Source of the DNA: Pseudopyrenochaeta lycopersici
Lineage: Eukaryota; Ascomycota; Dothideomycetes; Pleosporales; Pseudopyrenochaetaceae
DNA length: 44,056 nt
Assembly: GCA_003313425.1 (NCBI GenBank)
Contig: NHZP01000125.1
Span: 1 to 44,056, forward strand
Direction of reading: 5' to 3'
Shown: positions 31,218 through 42,071 of the stretch, one piece after another
How the letters are laid out: the number at the start of each line of letters is the position of its first letter
Position numbering within the stretch: the first letter of the stretch is position 1
Notes under the pieces: generated by a model
Told to the model about the DNA's origin: nothing
Databases searched by the model: none
What the model saw: the letters and a program-made list of their open reading frames with translations, nothing else
Made by a program: the position numbers and the translations under genes

Positions 31218-34200
31218 TCTGCTGGAGCGAGTATGGAGCAGGGCGGATTTACAGCCAACGAGGCTGATATTTTCTAGCTGTCTAGGACAATAGACGAGCC
31301 AACTTCCGACAAATACTACCATTGCAACCTACGTGTTCATCTTCTCGTGCTCATTCAAGCTAGTCTGGTTTCAGAATGGTGTGTTGGAATCCGTCAGAAA
31401 CTACTGCCAGAGTGGTTGCAACCATTGCTGCATCATGTAAAGGAAGTATGACGTCTGTCCACGTACGACGATTGCGTACATGAATCTAGTGCAAGGGCAT
31501 CACTCCGGTCTATATATCGATAGTCAGATACACTCGTCAAAAGTAGGTTGAAGCATCAAATGGACATCTCATTCTGCTCTTCCATAACCACATCCAACAA
31601 CGACAACATACGTAGACTTTTCAACCTTCATTGAGGAAGTGCCGTGCTCATGGGATATGAACATCAATGAACACCATAAAACGTGGATGGTGTAAATCCT
31701 ACCTTCAATGTATGTTAGTTATAAGGATCATACAGGCGCAGCGAGTAACGATATTGTGGAGACGCGCCGATAGGGTCTTTTTCACGGATTTGTGGTGGCC
31801 AACGCCAACCTCATTATGGTTATTTTAAACACAATGCCCTACAAAATATACAAGTAAGGACACCTTCTGTATTTTCAAATTACGAAACCGTGCTTTCCAT
31901 GTAGTTACATCAGCTGTATGTGCCGGACTTGGATGGGGGTCGCAGCGAGGTGCTCGGGACATCGCTAACTACCAGTGACGTGCAAGCAAGTCAGAAACCT
32001 AGCGATCACCAAAGCTGAAGTTGTTCACCAACATGAGACGACTGCATCAGTATCTACAATGGTAAGATTGTTGACTTTGGACAAATCCTATCATCGAATG
32101 GTCGCTTACTTCAGTAGCCGTCAAGGCATGTATCTAGCAGTACTATAAGCAGATACAGATCAAGATGGGCCTCAGGTGGTGGTCTCAGTGACTCTCAAGA
32201 CGGGAACGTCGTTCCGAGTCAGAATCACGAATGCGTTAGCTGATGGAACGGCTGAATATTACACTTGCAGGTTGAAGAACTTATCGATCGTAGAATGGGT
32301 ATCTACTTCGCATCAGCGGAATATTCCCGGCAGCCTAGCTAGGCATAATGCAGTGAGGACTATGTTCAGGCTACAACATTGACAAGTGAAAACGATGTGC
32401 CCTATTGTCACACTTTAGTTGTGGAAGAAATGTATTGGAAACCCATAAGAGGGCTTGTTCCGATATTCGCCTCTATTCCGTCTACTCCTATCGGGAATCT
32501 AGCTATCGCGCTTGTCAAGCATCTTCAGGGAGAATCAGCCAACTACGAGATGTTAGGGGCGGCACTGCACGGTGGAACTTCATCGTTACGGCATTCCGTG
32601 CAAGTGCAATTCCATCTGCCAAGACTTTGCGTCAGTGGCCCAGAGACTCTTATGCTTACGCAAGGATAATCTCAGCACATCGAGTAGCAATCATGAGGGA
32701 ACAATAGCATCTCCATCAATGAGCTTAGAGGCCACTCGCATACATGCCTTTGCATCATCTCTTACTGATCTTTAGTATGCTGATGCGCCTCTCGCGACGT
32801 GTAAGCAATGCACAAGATGGAAATCCGCTGAGCGGAAATCCACGGCCGTGGAATGCCAAACCTGGCGTGCTCGTGCTTACTCCGGTGGATGCTGATGACA
32901 CTGCATATCATCACTGTCATGCACTGCCATTTGTCACTTCACACAGACAGGAGTGGAAGCGGATGGCCACCACGACGCCTGATGCGTTGCGGCTCGTCGT
33001 TGAATCGGATCAGATCGTATAGCTCTGCCTTTTTTGCCATGTGATACAGTATACACCGTAATCCGAATCCCCACCGTGGTGAACTGGAATGCTGACATAT
33101 TAGAGTTAGCATCCTCCTCTCAAAATACACAACGACTCAGTGCAAAATCGGAACGAAGAATCTCTGTTGAAGAAAGCATTGTCGCATGCATTCAGAAGAC
33201 ACGTACAGTCGATCAAATGTCAGCAGATCTGAGAACTCTGTATGAGTCCATCTTAGGTGCTGCTCATTATTACACGGTCTGGTGATACAGTATAATGAGA
33301 GGACGATTGCAATCTGGCACAGATGCAGACTGTATCCATCTGCTGACTGCAGCTCTCCGAGCCTTCGGACGCCAGCGATACGCTTACTGCCTAGCTCGGT
33401 TCTCGAAAGCTGCCATCGGAGTTTTTCCTTACAGACTTTATTATATAGCAGGTTCTTTTCATGTTGATCATTCGATCGCGAAGTTATTGGTGCAGATCCC
33501 ACCGGGGTCTGCTACGTGATTTGCAATAAGATCTCACAGATAAAAGCTGAATCATTGAAGCAGCCTTCGGCCATGATTACCCTTCTTAGAAGTATGTTCC
33601 GCCGTGAGAGCCTTACGCGGCCAGAACATGCGCAAACGAAACTCGAATACAGCCGATCACCGTCAGCCAACAAGCCTGCATCTCGCCACCCGGAACGTCG
33701 CAAACGAAGATCTCGCCGCCCTACCGTTGTCATCGTATCTGCCTGCTGCTGTCACAGCTGTCCATGCTGGTTGCAGGAACGCGTGCAGGCGTCAGACATC
33801 CTTCCTCATCAATCAATGGCGGAACTCGATGCGACTAGCCACAGCGCTCGGAGTTGTGCAGGACGGTGCTTGAGCCAGCACGAACAGAGCCGGCACTAGT
33901 TCTCTCTTGCGATTTTGACAGACGCGAAAACATGGTTTGCCTTCGGGAAGACGGATGGGCGAGACAAGTATGGCTACCACATCTACGGCTTCCTTCATCC
34001 TGCGAGACTCCATCGTACGGATAAGGGAAGACTAACGTCACCTACTGCGAAGCGAGACACATACCGAAGCGAGACAGATTAAAGGTACTTAGAAATGAAC
34101 TCAAATTTACTAGCAGCAGTAATATTATAGCGCATCTCAAGAATAATACTTGTGATTATGGATCGAATATAACCGGTCCTACGGTGTGTTTACGGGCTCA

Positions 34201-34689
34201 TTGACGAGGGCATCCTATTCGACTGCTGGAGACCCCTCAGTGTACAACAACACGATGCAGCTAACTAAAGCTCCAAATTCGATACATCTGTTCAATACCT
34301 TGTACCAAATCTTGCTCCTACGTTCAAGGGCTCTTATCGCCTGTATGGCTGCCGGAAAGCAGGATTACGCGACGTCGCCACCCTGTCCGGTACCTGAAAC
34401 TTTAGCGACGAAGAGAAAATGTGACCCGGACGGACGATGAGCCGGTATTATTGATTACGGGGCATTCTTGGCACGGGATACTCGTCAGCAGAGGTGGCTG
34501 TGCATTTTTTTTTGGCTATGTAGGGTTAGCGTCATCTGCGTATCGAAAATAAGAGCAGCTGGCGCCTACCTAACAGGAAGCGCAACCCGCGAGGCGCGGG
34601 CCGCCCAAAGAAGCCTTGAGGAACGAAGTCATGGAGCACATAGCGTGGAGTACAAATCTGAAGGCTTGTAAACGAAAGGATTGCGAGTT
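31218..34689. other. Gene-poor stretch
   Basis: Overlapping short frames occur near 32176-33285 and 33516-33899, opened on both strands or starting with non-ATG codons. None shows a family motif. A GC-rich imperfect palindrome (CCCGCGAGGCGCGGG) lies near 34588. I cannot support a gene. Confidence 0.4.
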
Positions 34690-36532
34690 TAAAGTTTGAT
34701 ATCGTATTAGATTGATAGGTGAACTATATAAATGATGTCTAGAGTTAACGTAATGGACTAGTTAATATTTAGGACTTTTTTAGTAGGCTGACGATGACGA
34801 TGCAGTCTATTATTGAAAGAGCAGGAGCTTGAATAGCGGATTATGAAAGATGATTTGTAGTGAAAGCGGTTTAGGGTCTAGGTAGGTATAATTTAGTAGT
34901 AGAGTTTGTAGGTAATTAATTATAAGAATGTAATAGTGTGTTAGAAAGAGGATAAGATAATATATGCAGAGTAGTAATAGAGGGAGTATTGTTGTGAGGA
35001 TTCACGCATAGGCGTTTGGGTAGCAGTCTATAGCATGGGAAGTAGCAGGTTTAGTGCTAGATGTTAAGTTAGTGTGCAATAGGGGATTTGGATTATTCCT
35101 TACTAGATAATATAGTCACGCTTGCTCCACTATTAGATGATGTTTTGCGGGGTTCCAGGTCTGAAAGTTAACTAGACAAACGTTTGGTTGGGGACATAAA
35201 TTTGGATCAAGGGTCTGAGGAAGATCGCTTAGTTGAGGTAGCTAGTAGAGGTGATGTCGAGAGTCTCTCGTGATGATTTTTCTAGGAAAGACCAGGAGTT
35301 AGTAATGACGATAAAGACGTAATCCTGTGGGAGTTGTAGTGGGTAGACCATGGTATGGTGCTTGAGAAAACCGGCGATTCTGCCTATACAGTTAAACGTA
35401 GTGTTGGGCTGAAATTGAGTATTTTGTCTTTCGGCCATCTTCTTGCAGCGCATCCATGGGTTAACGTGAACAGGGAAGATGATAAAGACCTGAAACTAGT
35501 GCGATCCTCGGAAAGGAGGCTTGGCTGGGTTCCTAGGGTGATAAAGGTTAACAGCTGTATAAAGCTGCAGCATTTTCGCTGTGTCTCGGAGAGGCCAGAT
35601 ATAGGGTCATTATATAGGAGCATAAGACTAGAGCTGACTATTAGGCTGGTAAAAGTGACAATAGGAGACACTATAGGGAAGCTATTCATAACGTTGAGTA
35701 TTCAAGCGGCGATGCTGTAGAATTAGTTAAAGTTAGTGAATTTTTAGGTCATTAAAGTGTCATTATGGACTTATAGTTAATAGTAGAGGTCTTGGATAAT
35801 AAGAGGTAGGATAGTGTAATTTTGTACATCGCTACCTGTGTCTGAGCTGTCGTCTGGCTCGATCTCCTAGGCAAGGGCGTAGGGATGAACTAGGCCGTAC
35901 AGGAAGAAGTACATGTCGTCCTAGTTGGAAGGAACAATAGTCTGGTCATAAATGGACAAGTTGAGGCTGAAAAGTGCTAAGTAGGCATTCTCGCCATTTG
36001 TTTGGGCTGGAGGGCTACATATTCAGATTCGTTTAGCTAGGGTGGTGGAGGGAAGTGGACAGTTGTAATAGTCTTGAAATTGAGGCCTTTGATCTGCTAT
36101 TGCTTAGGAGATGTAAATTTTCTTAGAAGTGGGAGACATGCTACGAAAAACATGGACATATCGCCGCCAATATTTTTCTAGCTTTTAAGTGATTTTGCGT
36201 AGATTAGCGTGGGCATTGGTTTGATGTGGGTGAGATAGGCATTTTTGTTGGAGATATCTTTTGATGATAGTGTTGTGGGGGAATTAAAAGCGAGGCTAAT
36301 CTATGGTTCTATTTAGAGGATAGAGGTAAGCGAGCGGGGTAGTCGCTATTGGAGATACGTTGGAAAACTGATGGAGAGATTGGTGATATACTGGATGTAA
36401 TGGAGCAGTTGAAGAGATCTAGAGTTGTTGAGGCGTAAATGGAGGTCAAGTGTGCGACTTGTATGTCAGTAGGGGGAATTTGAATTCGTATATCAGGAAT
36501 TGAGGTTGTGGCAAAGGTTGAGAAGTCGCTTA
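34690..36532. other. C-depleted, strand-asymmetric block
   Basis: The plus strand is strikingly poor in C while G stays common: the 120 bases at 34861-34980 contain about three C and a single CpA, against many TpA and TAG. Stops litter plus-strand frames. This is what C-to-T mutation at CpA on one strand (RIP-like) would leave. A frame at 35355-35720 (plus) survives where C is less depleted, but I recognise neither it nor its minus counterpart. The original sequence could be a transposon; its identity is unknown. A solo LTR abuts the right edge. Confidence 0.6.
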
Positions 36533-36537
36533 CAAGC

Positions 36538-36754
36538 TGTCAGATATAAGGAGAAGCTCAGAAGTACTGCATAGGAAAGAGCGATAAATAGTAGGACCGA
36601 TAGCTATTGCTAATCGACGGAACCTCCGGAAGCAGAGGAGATATAGAAGAAAGCAGGAGACAGAACTCAACAATGAATACAATCATGATCAACACACAAT
36701 CGATTTATCGCAATCATTAATTCTGCAAAGCGCATTTCAGCATTTCATCTGACA
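36538..36754 (-). mobile_element. Solo LTR, family A, copy 4
   Basis: 217 bp, begins TGTCAGATA and ends TTTCATCTGACA, flanked by an exact 5-bp duplication CAAGC (36533-36537 and 36755-36759). It is the reverse complement of the 3997-4204 type: GATCAACACACAATC and GCGCATTTCAGCATTTCAT match the complement of that copy. It is not C-depleted like its left neighbour. Confidence 0.85.
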
Positions 36755-36759
36755 CAAGC

Positions 36760-37059
36760 ACTATTATGAGATGGGTTGAAGAAGTAATAAGGGCCATATA
36801 ATTTCAATCTAGATCTTGTTAAACCTATTATGGGTTGAATTGAATAGGATTGAATAATTAAATTAGTAATGCTTTGAAACTTGTTGGTCATGTTTTACTT
36901 AGTTGTCCTGCTGGTGAAGTGCAATACGGGGGTGGCGTTGTGATATCTGTGATAGTGGATTGTCGGCGGTGCCTCGGGGGTAGAAATTCGCCCAATTAAT
37001 GGTGGAGAAAGGAACTGCATGTGAGTAAGCAGTAAAACCATGTAATTTAAAAGCATGTC
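36760..37059. other. AT-rich intergenic sequence
   Basis: No coding signal. AT-rich to about 36880, then of ordinary composition. It leads into the upstream region of the 37270 gene. Confidence 0.5.
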
Positions 37060-37093
37060 CCACGTGATTTACGGAAAAAATCCACGTGATTTA
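37060..37093. promoter_or_regulatory. Paired CCACGTGATTTA sites
   Basis: Exact 12-bp copies at 37060-37071 and 37082-37093, 22 bp start to start (about two helical turns) and some 180 bp before the ATG at 37270. CACGTG is the E-box core bound by bHLH factors such as Cbf1-type proteins. Regulatory function is inferred from the pairing and position only. Confidence 0.4.
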
Positions 37094-37269
37094 ATGGAGC
37101 CAAGAGTTGCCGTTTTAGGTGAGTTTTTAGGGCGGGGCAAGAAGCCTTTCGTCTCTTCGTTCCTCAAGGCACACCCATTTTGATCTCTTTGCTTTACCAA
37201 CTTCAAGAAACCGCTGTGTGGTCTCTATTTTTGTGCTTCGCACGTTCTACGATACTCGTATTGCTAAGC

Positions 37270-37723
37270 ATGGCGCCCTCAGGGCCTGCACTACGCAATT
37301 TCATTGAGGCATGGTGTACGTGCTACATATCACCACAAGAAATTCTCAGCTCACCTTGTTACAGATAGCACGCAAGATGACATTGTAATACCTCCCGATC
37401 TATTCACCGAATGGTACACGGAGGTCCTAGGAGGAGAATCGATTGTACCTTGGATGGAAGCCTTCGGCCACACCAACGATTTTGCACTTGCCCTACAGGA
37501 CTTTGTCGCCGGTACTAAGATTGGAGGGGAAGGGGAACAAGCCTGTTTGGTTTTTGCAGCTCACCTATTTGCAAACAACCATCTACCACCTTTGAATCTG
37601 CAGCCAAAAGTGAAGCAGGAGTTTACGCACGGCGCCCTGCGTATCTTGTATACTCGACTGAAGGAAGAGAGCGATAACTATGCACAAGCAGTTGTACACG
37701 GTATAGACTGTTTGAAGGATTGA
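37270..37723 (+). CDS. Small hypothetical protein, two exons, 134 aa
   Basis: Not recognised. Exon 1 37270-37315 (MAPSGPALRNFIEAW plus one base) joins exon 2 37365-37723 through a 49-bp intron with a strong GTACGT donor and TTACAG acceptor; the splice makes a Tyr codon and restores frame. The protein is acidic and globular: IVIPPDLFTEWYTEVLGGES, WMEAFGHTNDFALALQDFV, an alanine-rich helix CLVFAAHLFANNHLPP, then HGALRILYTRLKEESDNYAQ. No signal peptide or membrane helix. Unspliced, two overlapping frames would appear, which the intron explains. It converges on the forkhead gene 246 bp downstream. Confidence 0.6.
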
Positions 37724-37969
37724 CGAGGGAATGATCTCTCTTCGGGGTCAAGAGGTTTTGGTGGTGATGCTATGTACGGTAAGACGTGTCCAGTGTCCTC
37801 TGACAAGCCTCGGATTACGTCACTCGGAAATCGATCAGATGGTTCTCGGGTTGTTCAGCGTCAAATGAAGTCTATATTCTGCCGATGGGAAAAGAGAAAT
37901 AACGCGGAATGGATTCATGTGGAATAGCTCGATCGCGGCCAACCATCTTATGTGGCTTCCGCTTCTCCT

Positions 37970-38976
37970 TCACGTGCCATGGGAGCTATCAATACTGCAC
38001 TGCTTCCTTACAGTAGCAGCCTTGCACATTCTCTTATCTCCTTGTGTTTTTCGATGGCGTTGCTTCCTGATATCGCACTCCTGCACACCTTCTCGAAGCC
38101 GCCATGTGTAGCGGCCGTTGCTTGGCCGGCTAACCTTTTCGAACGCCTACACGACGTCAAACACTTGATCCTCAAATACATGACAGAACTAACCGGATTT
38201 CTTGACAAATTGTGTCGTATGCTGTTCTGCCAAACTCTGGCTGCCCTGTTGTTTGTCTTATCCGTTCGATGCTCAAACCATTTGTACAGATCGGACAGGC
38301 TCATTGTCCTGTCAGGCGCTGCTACGAGCGCTCCGTATATCAGGTCCGCATAGCATGGCTGAGAAGAAGCCTTTTTTCTCTTAGTCGTCATGTGAGTATC
38401 GCTCGGAAAGCCTTCCTCCAGCAGGGTAGATGCTCGTACGGTCGTACCAGGCGAGGGGCTAAATCCATGAGCAAGATTCGAATCGACCCCCGATGCAGCG
38501 TACAGATAATCCTGTGCTCGGCCGCTATATGTTAGATCTTTACCATCCGGGCTAGCGCAGTAATCCGTCATTTTGTCATAGTAGAAATGATCGAGGTCGA
38601 CTGCTCCACACGAGTACAACTCGTTCATCGCAACTGTCTTTGGCGTGTCGGGCGGAAATGCCGCAAAGGATAGTGAGGCTATGTTGTCTGGTGCACATAG
38701 TGTTCGAGTCTGGCTTATGTAGTAATCTTCTTCTATGCTATAGGCAACCGAACTTGGAGGACGATGCATCGTACAAAGCATTGGGTGCTTCCAGGGTCGC
38801 ATGGGCTGTCTCTTCAAAATGGATGGAAGTAAATGAACGGAGTTAAGTGGGTCGCACCTGCAACCTCGATGTACCTTTATGTTTAGCACGCAGCCGCCGA
38901 TTGCGCTGACGGACTGGAGCTGGGATGATGAAGTTCCAAGCATGTTCACATGGGCTATTGAACAGTGGCAGTCCAC
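37970..38976 (-). CDS. Forkhead transcription factor
   Basis: Forkhead (winged-helix) proteins bind DNA through helix 3. Exon 1 38976-38194 and exon 2 38146-37970, joined by a 47-bp intron (38193-38147, GTTAGT...GTGTAG, phase 0), give 319 aa from ATG 38976. The forkhead domain is at residues 204-292: CYADLIYGALVAAPDRTMSL, LYKWFEHRTDK, recognition helix RVWQNSIRHNLSRN, then across the intron FEKVSRPSNGRYTWRL for the wing. The intron lies just after the recognition helix; without it the domain would be cut short. The C-terminus is short, basic and rich in Lys/Arg/Gln. The N-terminal 62 residues are Cys-rich and doubtful; a start at Met63 (MRPWKHPM) or another exon is possible. Target genes cannot be told from sequence. 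Confidence 0.85.
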
Positions 38977-40653
38977 GTTGATTATGCATCATTCACTAGT
39001 GGACATCGGCATTATCTACAATTGACCTTATCCTCAGACAGATCACAATAGCCAGATTTCACATGGATCGATCCCCCTGCGGACGATTCTGCATACAAAG
39101 CCGAGGTACCTGCGTGCTTACAAGGGCGATTCACAGGATCAAAGGACACCGAATGCTTGTCAAACTGAAATTAAATGCGGACCTTAAGCACTTGCGCTCA
39201 AACTTTCTACGGCCGTAAATAATGAAGTCCGGAAGTAGCAGTCCAGAAATTCCAACACAATTGTGAACAAGCTTGATGCTTGACATAAGCAGTTTGCGGC
39301 ATGAAAATCATACCACGATAAGCATTAAGGTGCTTTTTATCGTGTGCGTCCGACTGTGAGGAAAGGCAAGCGCCGGATAATGTTGATTCAGCACAGTGTA
39401 GAAGTTGGTAGGCGGTTGACTAGCGGCCGCGACGCCGCGGAGTGTCGCCAAAAGCGAGCTTTCCGATATCACGACGATATGCTACATGTTGAAAGCTATT
39501 GTGATGTGAAAATTTGCATTGTTTGTGGTGTCAAAAAGCACTTTTTAGCGAGATCCATCATAGGGTTGAACTGGTGAAACCAATTAGTAACTAGTTAAAC
39601 GAGACAAGCATGTAACCCCCGACATAACCAGTTTAACAACATAACGAAACCAAATAACCAAACAAGATGCCCATGTATGTGCAGCTGTGGAAACAGTTCT
39701 TATCCTATACCTAACACAGCGAAACATTGGTCGTTGTTATCTTGCATCTCAAGGCTCCCGGTGGAGATTTTGCACATCGTTAGGCGCAGTGATTCACTTA
39801 GCTTTGTCTGTAGGTGAATTCCTGACTTTGCGGACGGTGTGTGCATAGGTATGCCTTGCCATATCCGGCATCATTGCCTAAATGCCCTTCTGACCTCAGT
39901 CGCGAGATGCCTGATGCGATGTCCATAAGAGCGCTGTCCACCTTGATTCGATCTTTTCATGTCTGCGAACGACAACTGGCCATGCTGCCCTTCGATTATA
40001 CAAGCGTTCAGTTCGGCCTCTATAAGCCTACGTTGTCACTACATATGAAGTAAGTTTTTCTACACAGGCAGACAGCCACTCATCAAGCGGTATTTTACCG
40101 ATTGCCGACCTTAAATCAGCCTTATTCTACTGGGTATGCGAGCCAGATGTAACTTGTGGCTGAGGCGCGTGACGTGATACAATCCTCATTTGTAGCAGAG
40201 AGTGCATGTGGAATGAAGGCTATCATTACCTGTGGATAGTCAATCTAGCGTGATGACTGAAGAGAACCGTAGGGTCCTGTATGATACCGAGTTTGGATGT
40301 TCAAGGAGATATAGATGATAGCTTATGGGCATGTGAGCAATACACGTGTCACTAATGTATGGCTGTATTTTTTGGTCATCATTATGTATGGCTGAGATAC
40401 TTTCAGGCATTCCAGCCGTCACAAACATTAGAAGAATCATAACTTGACGTTCATTGGGTGTTCAAGTTCTGTGGATTGGCAGATCCGCTCAGCTCAGACT
40501 GCCACTGAAACAATGTATCTGGAGTGAGTTTTCAGTTATTACATAGTGACAATTTGCTTGCCTGAAATAACAGACTGCGCCGTAGTTGCTTACATGACAT
40601 TGCCAGCCATTAAATAGACGTTTCTTCCATCAATAATCGATCGGACTACAATT
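38977..40653. other. Intergenic between forkhead and cyclin genes
   Basis: No gene is supported. A frame at 39841-40053 ends at a GTAAGT (ATGAAGTAAGT) that could be a splice donor for an upstream exon or leader of the cyclin gene, but no matching acceptor is convincing. Region 39570-39680 is rich in AAC/AACCA motifs. The two flanking genes are divergent, so their promoters should lie here. Confidence 0.4.
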
Positions 40654-41385
40654 ATGGCTATCGCAACAAATGAGAGCGGCATGGCAATATATCTTTCTCG
40701 GCTCCCGGTATGCTCAAGCATGATCTCCTATCTAGCTCAGAGGGCAGCACAGGTCGTTCCAAAGGTGTTATGCTCAGGTTCACAGGCGAATATGCACGTC
40801 CACGAGGCCGATCTCCCATCAATATATTACTTCATAAAAGCTGTGATCCAAAGGTCCAGTGTCCCAGTGCCCACGCTGATTACGAGTCTGGTGTATATGT
40901 GGCGGATGCAAACGCGCCTACCTCCCGGCGCCAAGGGCCTATCTTCTACCCCCCACAGAATCTTCCTTGCCGCTTTGATTCTCGCTGCGAAGAATCTCAA
41001 CGATGATTCACCAATGAACAAGCACTGGGCCCGGTATAGTGCTGTCCCTGGATACGAACCCTTCGGCTTCTCAATCACCGAGGTAAATCTCATGGAGAGA
41101 CAGTTCCTCCACCTGCTCGATTGGGACATACGCATTGATCCCCTGGACCTGCATCACCAGCTCGAGCCGTTGCTGTCGTTCGTTCACATCCACCAGCCTC
41201 TCGAACTAGCGCCAGAACCGAAGACAGATTGTGAGCGTCTTGTCAGAGCACAGCAATATCCGAATGTGGCTCTAATACCCCAGATTGGACATGTTCGGCG
41301 CGAAAACAAACATGACCAAGCACGAGATTTAAGGGTCATAGCAACAAAACAACGCATTCAACGACGGCGATTGCCCAGCGCTTGA
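40654..41385 (+). CDS. Pho80/Pcl-type cyclin
   Basis: A cyclin of the Pho80/Pcl family, which activates the Pho85-type cyclin-dependent kinase in cell-cycle, polarity or nutrient control. A single exon of 243 aa. The cyclin box spans about residues 22-162: MISYLAQRAAQVV, PSIYYFIKAVIQRSSVPVPT, RLPPGAKGLSSTPHRIFLAALILAAK, NLNDDSPMNKHWARY, and FSITEVNLMERQFLHLLDWDIRI. These are the family's most conserved stretches, including the K...E pair for kinase binding (K in AAK, E in VNLMERQ). The ATG at 40654 sits just before the box, so the N-terminus is short but complete. The C-terminal 80 residues are basic and unstructured. It converges on the reductase gene, 686 bp away. Confidence 0.85.
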   Translation: MAIATNESGMAIYLSRLPVCSSMISYLAQRAAQVVPKVLCSGSQANMHVHEADLPSIYYFIKAVIQRSSVPVPTLITSLVYMWRMQTRLPPGAKGLSSTPHRIFLAALILAAKNLNDDSPMNKHWARYSAVPGYEPFGFSITEVNLMERQFLHLLDWDIRIDPLDLHHQLEPLLSFVHIHQPLELAPEPKTDCERLVRAQQYPNVALIPQIGHVRRENKHDQARDLRVIATKQRIQRRRLPSA

Positions 41386-42071
41386 AATAGTCTTTGCTGT
41401 ATTACAGTGTAGTGACGGCATTTTGCGCCACTCTTGCGTTACTGAAAGCAGCGCCATCTCTCCAGTTGTATCTTCGCAGCGCAATCTACCCATGGGCAGA
41501 CATTTGTAGCTCACCGAAGCCTTCATTGGTGTAATTCGAGGCTGATTTCCTTTTTCTTCGTATCTTTGTCCTGGTCATATGACCACCTAGAACATCCAAC
41601 ACGCTGGAGCAGAGCTTATGGTTTAAATCTATCCGTAGCAGGATGGTCATGCTTTACTTTTTATACTTACATCACTGCTGCACTTATATGACGTCTTTGC
41701 GTGCATTTTTTTTTTTGCTTACCCTGTTGTCTCTATGCGAATATGTACATCTTCATGTTACTGAATAGATGCTTGCACTCGTATGCCTGTTCAATACGAC
41801 TGCACTGCGAAGGGTTGTCGCTTGAAACAAGACTGACTAGGGCACATCAGACAATAAGCGTGACCGTTCATTTGGGGGGTACATCCGTCTTTCAACGCTT
41901 CAGTAATTCTTAGTGCACATCGCACAGCGGCGGGTATTATTCTAGGCTCGCTCCAGCTCGGCAAATCACAGCACCAATTCTCCAATAAGGATCACAGTGA
42001 CAATACGCCTACCGTACCAATAAGTTGGACACAATAAATAGGATTCTGCAATTTGGTGATGGAACGCAACG
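41386..42071. other. Convergent intergenic region
   Basis: Lies between the 3' ends of the cyclin and reductase genes. Contains a T10 run at 41707-41716 and short frames only; no gene is supported. Confidence 0.5.

Noticed and set aside
32176..33899. Cluster of frames of 60-130 codons as a possible gene
   Set aside because: Frames overlap on both strands, mostly lack a good start, and no splice combination gave a recognisable protein.
38478..38492. GATTCGAATCGA resembling a tRNA T-arm
   Set aside because: It lies inside the forkhead coding exon and has no matching acceptor, D or anticodon arms.
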